DNA of 64,000 bases from CAVVYV01 sp963752585 (GCA_963752585.1 CAVVYV010000004.1:620001-684000); one strand, 5' to 3'. Counted from the first letter of the stretch, positions 16,843 through 26,504 are shown. Notes: generated by a model not told the origin, from the sequence alone. Program-made: numbers and translations.

Positions 16843-17222
16843 GCGCAACCGACGAGAACAAGGCCCTGATCCGCCGCCTGATCGAGGAGGTCGTGAACGC
16901 GCGGGACCCGGCGGCACTCGACGAGCTCGCCGACGGAGAGTTCGCCGCGGTCGCCCGGGGCTGGATCGGTCCCTTTCGCGATGCCTTCCCCGACTTCCGG
17001 ATGGAGATCGTCGAGCTGGTCGCCGAGGGTGACAAGGTCGCCGCCCACTTCCGCTGCTCGGGCACCCATCGAGGCGAGTGGCGCGGGGTCGAGCCGACCG
17101 GCCGCAGCTTCGAGAACGTCGACGAGATCTACATCTTTCAGGTTCGCGACGGGCGGCTGACCTCCGCGCTCGGCCTCGAGGACAATCTGAAGCGAACGCG
17201 CCAACTCGGCATCGAGCTCTAG
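16839..17222 (+). CDS. SnoaL-like polyketide-cyclase-fold protein
   Basis: About 127 residues starting at GTG 16839, overlapping the R2-like stop by four bases. The cone-shaped SnoaL/NTF2 fold is suggested by L-I-E-E-V-V-N-A-R-D-P, the F-P-D-F-R-M-E-I-V-E-L strand, and the G-T-H-R-G-E-W ... P-T-G-R-S motif. Such proteins isomerise, hydrolyse or bind small ligands; nothing reveals the substrate. Last gene of the arsR-arsM-R2-SnoaL unit. A second SnoaL protein lies at 54060. Confidence 0.8.
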   Translation: MSATDENKALIRRLIEEVVNARDPAALDELADGEFAAVARGWIGPFRDAFPDFRMEIVELVAEGDKVAAHFRCSGTHRGEWRGVEPTGRSFENVDEIYIFQVRDGRLTSALGLEDNLKRTRQLGIEL

Positions 17223-17305
17223 CAATCGGCGGGCGCCCAGGTTGAACGCATAGACCGGATTCTCGGCGGGGGCTTATCCGCCCGCTCTGCAACTATCCGG
17301 GCCCA

Positions 17306-18214
17306 GTGCTCTGCGGGGCGATCGATATCGGCTCGAACACCACTCGACTCCTGGTTGCCGAGCCGGAGGAGGGCCAGCTCCGCAAGGTGATGGAGCAGCG
17401 GGCCTACACCCGGATCGGCAAGGACGCGAGCAAGGACGGCTCTATCACCGCGGAGAAGATCGCCGAGGTCGCCGAGGTGGTCACCACCCAGGTTCACCTC
17501 GCTGAGGAGATGGGGGCCGAGGTGATCAAGGCTGTGGCGACGGCCGCGATCCGCGAGTCGAGGAACCGCGACAAGGTGGTCGGGGAGATCGAGGAAGCCG
17601 CCGGCGTCCAGGTCGAGGTCCTCAGCGAGGAGGAGGAGGGGCGGCTCGCGTTCATCGGCGCCACCAAGTCGCTGGGCCATCCGGTCGACGGCACGGTCGC
17701 GGTCGTCGACGTCGGCGGCGGCTCGTCCGAGGTCATCTTCGGCACCGTCGCCGCCGGCGTCTCCAAGGTGCACTCGTTCAAGATCGGGTCCGGGCTGCTG
17801 ACCGAGGACCACCTGGAGAGCGATCCGCCGTCGGCCGCCGAGATCCGCCACCTTCGCGATCACATCTCCGATTTCTTCGACGGGGTCGAGCTGCAGCCGC
17901 CCGACCAGGCGGTCGCGGTCGGCGGCAGCGCCACCTCGCTGCGAACGCTGGTCGGCGCGGTGCTCGAGTACGAGACGCTCGAGCGCGCGGTCAGGGTCCT
18001 CTCGAGCGACGAGATCTCGGCGGTGGCGAAGCGCTTCGAGCTCGACCCGCGCAGGGTGAAGCTGCTCCCCGCCGGCGTCCTCCTGCTGGAGAAGTTCTCG
18101 CAGCTGATCGGCCAGCCACTCCAGATCGGCAAGGGGGGCCTCCGCGAGGGGATCATCCTCACCCTGCTCAACGGGAAGGCGAACGGCTCGCCCTCGAAGG
18201 CGCTCGCCGCGTAG
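17306..18214 (+). CDS. ppx: Exopolyphosphatase / guanosine pentaphosphatase family (Ppx/GppA)
   Basis: Removes terminal phosphate from polyphosphate and/or pppGpp. 302 residues of ASKHA fold. Phosphate 1 motif A-I-D-I-G-S-N-T-T-R-L, phosphate 2 motif V-V-D-V-G-G-G-S-S-E, the catalytic Glu segment (A-T-A-A-I-R-E-S) and the adenosine-like G-G-S-A-T-S-L. The length equals the short Ppx form (no C-terminal HD domain). Start GTG 17306. It precedes CHAD and, further on, ppk, forming a polyphosphate gene group. The 83 bases upstream contain no clear PHO box. Confidence 0.9.
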   Translation: MLCGAIDIGSNTTRLLVAEPEEGQLRKVMEQRAYTRIGKDASKDGSITAEKIAEVAEVVTTQVHLAEEMGAEVIKAVATAAIRESRNRDKVVGEIEEAAGVQVEVLSEEEEGRLAFIGATKSLGHPVDGTVAVVDVGGGSSEVIFGTVAAGVSKVHSFKIGSGLLTEDHLESDPPSAAEIRHLRDHISDFFDGVELQPPDQAVAVGGSATSLRTLVGAVLEYETLERAVRVLSSDEISAVAKRFELDPRRVKLLPAGVLLLEKFSQLIGQPLQIGKGGLREGIILTLLNGKANGSPSKALAA

Positions 18215-18241
18215 GCCACTCGGTTTTCGGAGGACGGATTC

Positions 18242-18754
18242 TTGACCGGGTCCGTAGCCTTTGCTCCCGTGGCGAAGCCGAAGCCGATCCAGGACCTGTC
18301 CACCGACGACACCTACGCGGAGGCGGCCGCGAAGATCATCTCGGTCCGCTCCGGCGAGCTCACCGAGCACGCCCGCGGCGTCCTCGACACCGGCGACATC
18401 GAGCGCGTCCACGACATGCGGGTCGCGACCAGGCGCCTCCGGGCCGCCCTCGAGGTCTTCGAGCCCTGCTTCCCGGGCAAGCCCTACGCGCAGGCGCTGC
18501 GCGAGGTGAAGCGGCTGGCCGACAGCCTCGGCGAGCGCCGTGACCGCGACGTCGCGATCGTCGCGATGTACGACTTCAACGACCAGATGGCGGCACCTGA
18601 TCGCCGCGGGGTCTCCTCGCTGATCGAGCGGCTCCGCGAGGAGCAGGCCGAGGCCAACATCGCGCTCGCCCCGCTGGTCGAGGAGCAGAACCTGAGCTCC
18701 ATCCGCGACAGCCTCGACGAGCTTGTCGCAGCGGCGCGGGAGGACGGGGCGTGA
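18242..18754 (+). CDS. CHAD-domain protein, N-terminal half
   Basis: 170 residues (TTG 18242, or GTG 18269). It carries the first CHAD helix motif H-D-M-R-V-A-T-R-R-L-R, whose basic face binds polyphosphate. It overlaps the next gene by four bases (GTGA). A CHAD domain is normally about 300 residues with two such halves; the second half is the next gene. Either the domain is split between two coupled genes, or one base is missing in the G-run near 18745, which would fuse them into a ~415-residue protein. The second reading is favoured, given the many indels in this window. Confidence 0.8.
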   Translation: MTGSVAFAPVAKPKPIQDLSTDDTYAEAAAKIISVRSGELTEHARGVLDTGDIERVHDMRVATRRLRAALEVFEPCFPGKPYAQALREVKRLADSLGERRDRDVAIVAMYDFNDQMAAPDRRGVSSLIERLREEQAEANIALAPLVEEQNLSSIRDSLDELVAAAREDGA

Positions 18755-19488
18755 AGGCCAGAGCGGTGAAGAAGCTCGATCCGAACCGGGCGCTGGCCGA
18801 GAACGCCGCCCGGATCATCCAGGTGCGCCTCGACGAGATGCTCTCGTTCGCCCCCAAGGCGCTCGAGGGCAAGGTCCGCGACCAGCACGACATGCGGATC
18901 GCCGCGAAGCGGCTGCGCTACGTGCTCGAGGTGACCGGGTTCTGCTTCGGTCGCCCGGCCGACACCGCCCGCCGCCGCGCCCGCGACCTCCAGGACATCC
19001 TCGGCGAGATCCACGACTGCGACGTGATGCTCCCACGCGTCCGCCGGCACCTCGACGAGCTCCAGCGCGCCGATGCCGCGGCCGTCCGGAACAAGGCGGG
19101 GCAGACCCCCGATCTCGATCCTCGCCTCGCAGCTCAGTCGCCTCACCGGACCTCCTATCGGGGGCTCGACGTCCTCGCCGTCTACCTGGAGGCGCGGCGC
19201 GAGCTGCTCTCCGATCGCTTCGTCGCCTTCTGGCGCAGGCAGGAGGAGACCGGCACCTGGCCGCGCCTCGAGCGATCGGTGGAGAAGACCCTCGACCGCG
19301 CCCGCGACGCGCGGCGCGCGGCGAAGCAAGCGGCAAAGGCCCAGGAGCGTCTGGAGGCCGCCGAGCAGGCCCGTCAGGAGGCCGCCGCCCGGGCCGAGCG
19401 CGCCGAGCAGGAGAAGGCTCGGCTCAGCGCCTCTCGAAGGCGACCTGGCGGGCGGGTGCGGAGGACCACTCGCCGGCCCTCCAGCTGA
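18751..19488 (+). CDS. CHAD-domain protein, C-terminal half with coiled-coil tail
   Basis: 245 residues. Contains the second CHAD motif H-D-M-R-I-A-A-K-R-L-R-Y and D-L-Q-D-I-L-G-E-I-H-D-C-D. The last ~70 residues are an Ala/Arg/Glu-rich predicted coiled coil. CHAD proteins locate to polyphosphate granules; ppx just upstream and ppk at 24.3 kb support that. The end overlaps the convergent GH31 gene by 65 bases. Confidence 0.8.
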   Translation: MKARAVKKLDPNRALAENAARIIQVRLDEMLSFAPKALEGKVRDQHDMRIAAKRLRYVLEVTGFCFGRPADTARRRARDLQDILGEIHDCDVMLPRVRRHLDELQRADAAAVRNKAGQTPDLDPRLAAQSPHRTSYRGLDVLAVYLEARRELLSDRFVAFWRRQEETGTWPRLERSVEKTLDRARDARRAAKQAAKAQERLEAAEQARQEAAARAERAEQEKARLSASRRRPGGRVRRTTRRPSS

Positions 19489-21676
19489 TCCGGGTCCCGT
19501 CGGCGAGTCGGGCGGCGGCGTGGCCGAGCCGCGGCTCGCCCCAAAGGGTCGCCTCGAGCGGCCGCCCCGGATCGTCCTCGCCGAGGCCGCGGGCGACATC
19601 GGACTCGGGGTAGGTGACGACGATCGATCCGGATCGGACCCAGAGCGGGATCCGCTCGATCGGTGCCTCCGCCTCGATCCAGCGCCCGCCCTCGAGCCGG
19701 TCGCCGCTCCACCAACAGGTCCAGTCTCCCCGCGGCAGGTAGGTCCGCCGCTCCACGGTCCCCTCGTCGAGAACGGGCGCCACCCAGAGGGCCGGCCCGA
19801 AGAGGTAGCTGTCGGCGATCGCCCAGCCCTCGGGGTCGGCGGGGTCGGCGAGGCAGAGGGGGCGCATGATCGGCAGCCCGCTCCGCCGCGCGGTCGCCGC
19901 CGCGGCCCGGATGTAGGGGACGAGCCGCTCATGGAGGAGGACCGCGTCCCGGTAGAGGTCGAGGACCTGGCGGTCGTAGGTCCAGGCCTCCTGCTGGAAG
20001 CGGCCGTGAGCCTGCATCAGCGGCGACGAGCGCCCCAAGCTGGGCCCAGCGGACGAGGAGCTCGGGCTCGCAGCGCTCGGCAAGCCGCCGGCCGAGGTAG
20101 CCGCCGACGTCGTGGGAGAGGTTGGAAAAGCCGCTCGCGGCGGAGGTCAGCAGGGAGGCGACCAGGGCCCGCATCGACCAGAAGTCGGATGCCTGGTCAC
20201 CGCCCCAGAGCATTCCCACCGCCTGCTGGCCGGTCCAGCCCGAGCGCCCGAAGACGACCCCGCGGCCGTCGCCGTGGACCGCGTCGAGGGCCTCCTGGGT
20301 TGTCTCGCGGTAAAGCCGCCCGTACTCCCAGGCGGCCTCGGCGCCCCGGCGGCCGTCGGCGAGCAGCGAGTCCGGGGGGAAGTAGTAGCCCTCGCCGTCG
20401 TCCGCCTTCACCCCCTCGACTCCGAGCTCGAAGGCGTCCCGGGCCAGCTCCCGCCACCACTCCCGGGCGCCGTGCGGAGGTGAAGTCGACGATCGAGCCC
20501 GTTCCCATCCACCACCGCCCGACGTAGGGCTGGCCGTCGGCGGCGCGGACGTAGTGGCCGGCGTCGGCGCCCTCGGCGTAGTTCTCGGCGGGCTCCCGGT
20601 GGAGCTTCTCCGAGGCGGGATCGGGAGGGCGCTGGCCGTCGATCGACTCGAGGTTGACCCAGGGCGTGACCCAGACCACCGTCCGCACCCCGTCCTCGCG
20701 CATCCCCCGGACCAGGCCCGGCGGCGTCAGGGAACTGGTGGGGGTTGAAGCGCCAGGTGTTGTACTGGGTCTCCCAGGGAGAGTCGATCACGATCGCGTC
20801 CAGCGGCAGCTCGTTCTCCCGGTAGCCCCGCCAATCGTCCTCGACGTCGTCCTGGTGCTCGTAGACGTCGCGGCTCTTCCAGTGACCGTAGGCCCACTCT
20901 GGGAGCAGCGCCGGCACGCCGGTCTCCCGGACGAACGCCCGCAGGCGCGCCGCCGGGGTGGGGTGGCAGAAGAGGTGGAGGCGGAGCGGGCCGGCCGCCG
21001 ACCTGATCGAGACCGAGGCGTGGTTCTCACGCAGGTCGGCCTCGACTCCCGGACCAGAGGTCTCGAGCCATGCCGACCACCCCGCCGAGGAGAGCAGCCA
21101 GGGAACGGGGGCGTAGTCGCCCTGAGGGATGCCCCCGTCCTCGAGGAACTCGGGCGGGCAGTCGGGGCCGGTGTAGCGCCGGTCGGCTCCCAGCGCCACC
21201 TGGCGGCCGCGCTGGTCGAAGTCGAGGCCGTGCCTGGCCCCGAGGCCGGTGAGGGCCTCCCCGTCGGCGAGCGGCCAGCGGGCGCCGAGGCGAAGGGGCC
21301 GCCCTTCCAGCGGCTCGAGCTCGATCAGCGCCCGGTCGGGAGCCGGGATCGAGATCCGGGCGGCGACCCGGGGGGCGCACGCCGAGCCCGCCTCGAGCTC
21401 GATCGCCTCGCCGCTCATGCGAGGGGCAACCCGTTCAATCCGGGAGGCGATCTCCAGCGGCTCGGCGGGGCCGCGGTCCTCGTGGGGAAGGACGCCCTCG
21501 GTCAGCGTGATCAACTGGTCCCGGGCGGCGCCGGGGCATGCCCACAGCTCCAGGGACGAGAGCACGACAGCGTCATTCCTTGTGACGTTGAGCACGAGAG
21601 GCCCGGTCGGATCGAGCGAAAGCCCAAGCCGGCCGCGGGCGAGCCCGAGCGCATCCTGCGTTCCTCTCCCGGACAT
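19424..21676 (-). CDS. GH31 alpha-glucosidase family protein (three frameshifts)
   Basis: About 750 residues after repair. The N-terminal beta-domain includes G-L-G-A-R-H-G-L-D. Barrel motifs are A-I-V-I-D-S-P-W, the nucleophile loop V-K-A-D-D-G-E and acid/base loop W-G-G-D-Q-A-S-D, then the conserved L-S-H-D-V-G-G-Y. The frame shifts near 20722 (after H-Q-F-P-D), 20475 (after V-D-F-T-S) and 20030 (after W-A-Q-L-G-A); each is one base and net length is a multiple of three. The K-A-D-D-G-E loop argues against a sulfoquinovosidase. Likely an alpha-glucosidase or xylosidase; no signal peptide is seen. Divergent from the PHP-glycosyltransferase; PHO box 3 lies between. Confidence 0.8.
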
Positions 21677-21708
21677 CACGGCGATCGGGAAATTCTGGCA
21701 GCGCCGTG

Positions 21709-21752
21709 CTTCACGACCTCTTTACGTACCGTTGACCACCCGGTAACCGGGA
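21709..21752 (+). promoter_or_regulatory. PHO box 3, upstream of the PHP-glycosyltransferase
   Basis: Four 11-base units: CTTCACGACCT, CTTTACGTACC, GTTGACCACCC, GGTAACCGGGA. Direct repeats run on the plus strand and end 59 bases before the ATG at 21812. The divergent GH31 gene starts 33 bases to the left, so it could share control. Confidence 0.75.
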
Positions 21753-21811
21753 TTTCCCCTGCACTCGCGCACCCTTCGCAATGCAAGGGAGCCACTGAAC
21801 TGGGAGGCCGG

Positions 21812-24176
21812 ATGAACCCGATTGCCACCAGCCGGGTGGACATGCACTGTCACTCGACCGCCTCGGAGATCTCGAAGCTTGGGATCCAGCGCAGCCTCGG
21901 GCTTCCCGAGTGCGCGACGCCTCCCGGAGGAGGTCTACGAGCTCGCCAAGCGGCGCGGGATGGAGTTCGTGACGATCACCGATCACGACACGATCGCCGG
22001 CTGCCTCGAGATCGCCGAGCGCCCGGACGTCTTCATCTCCGAGGAGCTCACCACCTGGTTCCGTGGCGAGCCCCAGGCTGTGCACCTGCTCTGCTTCGGG
22101 ATCACCCCCGACGACCACGGCTGGCTGCAGGAGAACGCTCGCGATCTGGAGGCCTGCGCCGAATACCTGCACTCCAATCAGATTGCCTGCTCCCTGGCAC
22201 ATCCCTTCTATGCCGTCGAGGCGCCGCTGACCCCGGCGCACCGCCGCCGCCTGGCCGAGCTCTTCCCGGTCTGGGAGACCCGCAACGGCTCCCGGGCCCG
22301 CGAGCTCAACATGCCCGCCGCGATCTACATCGAGACCCACGGCGGGACCAGCACCGGCGGCTCCGACGATCACGCCGGCGTGGACATCGGGCGGACCTTC
22401 ACTGAGGCCCCACCAGCTTCAACGCCGGGTGAGTTTCTGCGGCATGTCCGCGAGGGGCGCGCCGAGGCGCGCGGCGAGCAGGGCAGCGCCGCCAAATGGG
22501 CGCACGCGGCGATGGCGCTCGCCACCCGGGCGCTGCTCCTCAAGGACGCGAGCCCTGGATCAAACGGGTTGCCCCTCGCTCCGCTGCGGGGCACCCTCGC
22601 ATACGGCGAGCTCCGCGAGCCCGATCCCGACGCGGTCCTGAAGATGGCCGAGCGGGTGATGAGCGAGGGCAACGTCCGCAAGGGGGCGGTGGCAGGCGAC
22701 CTCGGCCCCGAGGACGCCCGCGCCCTGCTGGACGCCTTCGTCGACGCTGTCGGCCTCGAGGTGCGCGGCCGCGCCCTGGTCGACTACATGCAGGACGACG
22801 GGTTCAGCCACGCCGAGCTCGCCCGCCGCGCCCGCCGCGCCCACGAGCGTCGGCTGCGCGACGTGGTCGAGCGGACGGTCGAGGGCTTCGGAAGCGAAGG
22901 CGACGGCACCGACCTCGCCGCCCGCGCGGTCGAGACCGGCCGCGACCTCTTTCGCGCCGCGATCCCGGCGATCCCCTACGCGCCGGCCGCCGCCTTCCTC
23001 GGCAAGGAGAAGGCCAAGCTCACCCCGGTCGAGGGCCCGAAGCGGATCGCGCTGATCGCCGACGCGATCGGCGGCGTCCACGGGGTGAGCCACACGATCG
23101 AGCGGATCCGCGAGCTCGGTGTCCCGGGGTACGAGGTCGAGGTGATCGGCACCGACCGCGACGTCGACCGGCGACTGCCTGCTGTCGCGGAGGTCGAGAT
23201 TCCCTTCTACGCCGGGCTCGAGATCGGGATCCCGAGCCTGCCGGGGATGGTCGAGGCCCTGGCCGAGGGCCGCTTCGACCTCGTCCATGTCACCGCTCCC
23301 GGACCGGCCGGGGTGGTCGCAACCCTGATCGCCCGGATCATGGAGTTGCCGCTGCTCGGCAGCTGGCACACCGAGCTCGGCGTCTACGCGGGGATGCGCT
23401 CGGCCTCGCACGATCTCGAGCGGGGGGTGCAGATGGCGCTCTCGCTCTTCTACCGCCAGTGCGGCCGGGTGCTCTCGCCCAGCCCCGCCAGCGACGAGTC
23501 GCTCGCCCGGCTCGGGGTCGAACGCGACCGGATCGGTCGCTGGGGGCGCGGAGTAGACACCTCGCGTTTCGATCCGGCTCTCCGCCAGGCCGACGCGTAC
23601 ACAGGCGAGGTCAAGGTGCTCTACGCCGGGCGGCTGACCAAGGAGAAGGGGATCGACCTGCTCGCCGATTCCTTTCTCTGCGCCCGGGAGGCGGACCCGC
23701 GGCTGCACCTGCTGCTCGCCGGCGGCGGGCCCGAGGAGGAAGTGCTGGCCGAGCGGCTCGGCGATTCCGCAACGTTCCTCGGCTGGCTCGGGGGCGACGA
23801 TCTCCCCCGCGCCTATGCGAGTGCCGACATCTTCCTCTTCTGCAGCCGCACCGACACTTTCGGCCAGGTCCTGGTCGAAGCCGGGGCGAGCGGCGTTCCG
23901 GCGGTCGCCGTTGCCGAAGGCGGTCCGACCTCGATCGTGATCGACGGCGAGACGGGACGGCTGTGCGACCCCGAGCCGGAGATGCTCGCCGCCGCCGTCC
24001 TCCAGATGGCCGACGCCCCCGCCTGGCGGGCAAAGCTCGGCCGCCAGGCGATCGCCGCCGCCCGCTCGCGGACCTGGGAGGCGGCGATGGGCGAGCTCGG
24101 CGACGGTTACGAGGCGCTGCTCTCCTCTCCCGCGGTCGAGGAAGAGGCCGACTCCCGCATCCTCCGCGCCGCCTAG
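21812..24176 (+). CDS. PHP-domain / GT4 glycosyltransferase fusion, Pho-boxed (1-bp frameshift)
   Basis: About 787 residues after repair. ATG 21812 follows GGGAGG. The N-terminal PHP phosphoesterase domain (~1-280) shows its metal motifs D-M-H-C-H-S, I-T-D-H-D-T, L-A-H-P-F and G-S-D-D-H-A. The C-terminal half (~400-770) is a retaining GT-B transferase of family 4: G-V-S-H-T-I-E-R, G-S-W-H-T-E-L, Y-A-G-R-L-T-K-E-K-G and the E-x7-E region ending T-F-G-Q-V-L-V-E-A. It resembles lipid glycosyltransferases such as SqdX/MgdA-type enzymes. An extra C near 21928 breaks the frame after C-A-T-P-P. Mini-element copy B encodes ~16 residues (about 251-266) in the linker. Under a PHO box, a role in replacing phospholipids by glycolipids is inferred. 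Confidence 0.8.
22562..22602 (+). repeat. Palindromic mini-element, copy B (in frame inside the PHP-glycosyltransferase gene)
   Basis: AAACGGGT flank, stem TGCCCC with GGGGCA, 12-nt loop (GC-TCC-GC core), then CCCTCGCAT. Both stem arms carry the paired T-to-C and A-to-G change relative to copies A and F, so pairing is kept. Confidence 0.78.
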
Positions 24177-24206
24177 ATGCGAGGGCGCGCGATAGCGCGA
24201 CCCGAT
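24177..24206 (-). repeat. Palindromic mini-element, copy G (intergenic, reverse orientation)
   Basis: Read on the minus strand: ATCGGGT flank, stem CGCGC, loop TATC, stem GCGCG, then CCCTCGCAT. Flanks match the other copies while the stem sequence is entirely different yet still complementary. It begins one base after the PHP-glycosyltransferase stop and may also act as its terminator. Confidence 0.7.
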
Positions 24207-24290
24207 TCAGGTTGATGACGGAAACGATGCCGCGGGCGATCCCGCTCCCACTAGCATTGGTCAGACGCCTGGCGGGGGGCGGCAAGGCCG

Positions 24291-26504
24291 ATGACCGACG
24301 AGACAGCTGAGAAAACCACAAGTTCCACCGATGGGCCTGGTGGCGACGGGCGCGAGCAGCCCGGCGGCGACGGGCAGGTGGCGGTGACCGCCGGCGCCCC
24401 ACCGGAACGCGGCGCCGAAATCGACCTCACCGACAGCTCTCTCTACTTCAACCGTGAGCTCTCCTGGCTCGACTTCAACGACCGCGTCCTCCAGCTCGCC
24501 GAGGACGGCCGACAGCCGCTGCTCGAGCGGCTCAAGTTCTGCGCGATCTACGAGGACAACCTCGATGAGTTCTTCATGGTCCGGGTCGCCGGGCTGCACG
24601 AGTCGGTCGAGGGCAAGATCGACGCCCGAGGTGCCGACGGAATGGCGCCGAGCGAGGTGATCGACCGGATCCGCGAGCGGGTGGGGGAGCTGCGCGCGCG
24701 GGTGGGGCGCTCCTTCTCCGACGATCTTCGCCCTGCCCTGGCCGAGCACGGCATCCGAGTGATCTCGCTCAGCGACGCGAGCGCGGAGGAGCGAGAGGAG
24801 ATCGAGCGGCTGTTCCAGCATCAGGTCTTCCCGGCGCTCACCCCGCTGGTGATCGGCCGAGGCCGGCCCTTCCCCTATATCTCGAACCTCTCGCTGAGCA
24901 TCGCGGTGCTACTCCGGAACCCGGAGAAGGACGAGGAGGTCACCGCGAGGGTGAAGGTGCCGAAGGAGCTGCTCCGCCGCTTCCTCTCGATCGGCGACGG
25001 GCTCACCTTCGTTCCGCTCGAGGAGGTGATCGCCGCCAACCTCGATGACCTCTTCCCCGGGATGGAGATCGTCCACAACTCCCTCTTCCGGGTCACACGG
25101 GACACCGACTACGACGTCTCCGATGAGGCCGACGACCTCCTGCAGGCGGTCGAGGAGGAGGTCCGGCGGCGACGCTTCGGCGAGGTGGTCCGGCTCGAGG
25201 TCGCTCCCGACATGGACCCCGAGCTGCGCAGGGTGCTGGTCGATGCGATGAAGCTCGAGGAGCGGCAGGTGTACGAGGAGGCCGGCCTGCTCGGACTCGA
25301 CGACCTGATGGACATCGTCTCGGTGCCGGGCTTCCGGGAGCTCCGCGACCCACCCTGGCAGGGAGTGATCCCGCCGCAGCTTCAGCAGGGCCAGACCCAC
25401 CGCGAGGTCGACGTGTTCGCGGCGATGCGCAAGGGGGACATCCTCGTCCACCACCCCTACGATTCCTTCTCCGCCTCGGTTGAGCGTTTCGTCCGCCAGG
25501 CGGTCGAGGACCCGGACGTGCTCGCGATCAAGCAGACCGTCTATCGGACCAGCGCAGACTCGCCGCTGGTTCCGGGGCTGATCGAGGCCTCGGAGCGCGG
25601 CAAGCAGGCGGTCTGCCTGGTGGAGCTGAAGGCGCGCTTCGACGAGAGCGCGAACATCCGCTGGGCGAAGTCGCTGGAGGAAGCGGGCGTTCACGTCGTC
25701 TACGGGATCCCGGGGCTGAAGACCCACGTCAAGTGCGTGCTGGTCGCCCGTCGCGAGGGCGACGGCGTCCGCCACTACATCCACATCGGCACCGGTAACT
25801 ACAACCCGAAGACGGCCCGGCTCTACACCGACATCGGCCTGTTCACGGCCGACCCGGAGATCGGCGAGGACATCGCCGAGATGTTCAACTACCTGACCGG
25901 CTACGCGCGCCCGGAGGGCTACCGGAAGGTCCTGGTGGCGCCGTTCAACCTGAAGGAGGGGATCCTCAGCGAGATCGAGCGGACGATCGAGGCCCATTCC
26001 TCCGAGCGCCCGGCGCGGATTCGGATGAAGATGAACTCGCTTCTCGATGCCCCGTGCATTAGGGCGCTCTACCGGGCCTCGCAGGCCGGCGTCTCGATCG
26101 AGCTCAACGTGCGCGGGATCTGCGCGCTGCGCCCGGGCGTCCGCGGCGTCTCGGAGAACATCAACGTGGTCTCGATCGTCGATCGCTTCCTCGAACACCC
26201 GCGGATCTTCTCCTTTGAGCGACCGGACGAGCAGCAGGTCTACATCGGCTCCGCCGACCTGATGCCTCGCAACCTCTACAAGCGGGTCGAGCTGCTCGCC
26301 CCGGTCACCCAGGAGGCGCTCAAGGATCAGCTCATCGACGTCCTCGATCGCTCCTTCGCCGACAACACCAACTCCTGGCGGCTTCAGCCCGACGGACTCT
26401 GGTCTAGGCGCACCCCGAACGGAAGCGAGCCCCGGAACCTCCAGCGCGAGCTGATGAAGGTGCACGCAGCGCGCTCCGAGGAGGCGGCGCCTGTCGCCGG
26501 TTAG
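24291..26504 (+). CDS. ppk1: Polyphosphate kinase 1
   Basis: Makes polyphosphate from ATP, reversibly, probably near the membrane. 737 residues; an N-terminal ~45-residue Gly/Glu-rich lead precedes the N domain (Y-F-N-R-E-L-S-W-L-D-F-N). The head domain has N-L-D-E-F-F-M-V-R. The catalytic part shows L-K-A-R-F-D-E, the K-T-H-V-K motif whose His (~478) matches the autophosphorylated residue, and H-I-G-T-G-N-Y-N-P-K-T-A. It stands downstream of ppx and CHAD and upstream of a PhoU-like gene. No PHO box was seen in the 114 bases before it, which contain mini-element G. Confidence 0.96.
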   Translation: MTDETAEKTTSSTDGPGGDGREQPGGDGQVAVTAGAPPERGAEIDLTDSSLYFNRELSWLDFNDRVLQLAEDGRQPLLERLKFCAIYEDNLDEFFMVRVAGLHESVEGKIDARGADGMAPSEVIDRIRERVGELRARVGRSFSDDLRPALAEHGIRVISLSDASAEEREEIERLFQHQVFPALTPLVIGRGRPFPYISNLSLSIAVLLRNPEKDEEVTARVKVPKELLRRFLSIGDGLTFVPLEEVIAANLDDLFPGMEIVHNSLFRVTRDTDYDVSDEADDLLQAVEEEVRRRRFGEVVRLEVAPDMDPELRRVLVDAMKLEERQVYEEAGLLGLDDLMDIVSVPGFRELRDPPWQGVIPPQLQQGQTHREVDVFAAMRKGDILVHHPYDSFSASVERFVRQAVEDPDVLAIKQTVYRTSADSPLVPGLIEASERGKQAVCLVELKARFDESANIRWAKSLEEAGVHVVYGIPGLKTHVKCVLVARREGDGVRHYIHIGTGNYNPKTARLYTDIGLFTADPEIGEDIAEMFNYLTGYARPEGYRKVLVAPFNLKEGILSEIERTIEAHSSERPARIRMKMNSLLDAPCIRALYRASQAGVSIELNVRGICALRPGVRGVSENINVVSIVDRFLEHPRIFSFERPDEQQVYIGSADLMPRNLYKRVELLAPVTQEALKDQLIDVLDRSFADNTNSWRLQPDGLWSRRTPNGSEPRNLQRELMKVHAARSEEAAPVAG

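Noticed and set aside
19073..20527. Long open frame on the plus strand opposite the GH31 gene
   Set aside because: Arg/Pro/Gly-rich composition typical of a GC-rich shadow frame; no motifs; the opposite strand has clear GH31 motifs.
19424..21676. Sulfoquinovosidase (YihQ-type) assignment for the GH31 gene
   Set aside because: The nucleophile loop K-A-D-D-G-E and surrounding residues lack the sulfoquinovosidase pattern.
22449..22480. Hairpin GCGCGCC-GGCGCGC followed (minus strand) by CCCTCGC, resembling the mini-element
   Set aside because: It lacks the 5' CGGGT end and lies in ordinary coding sequence; possibly a decayed copy, but not counted.
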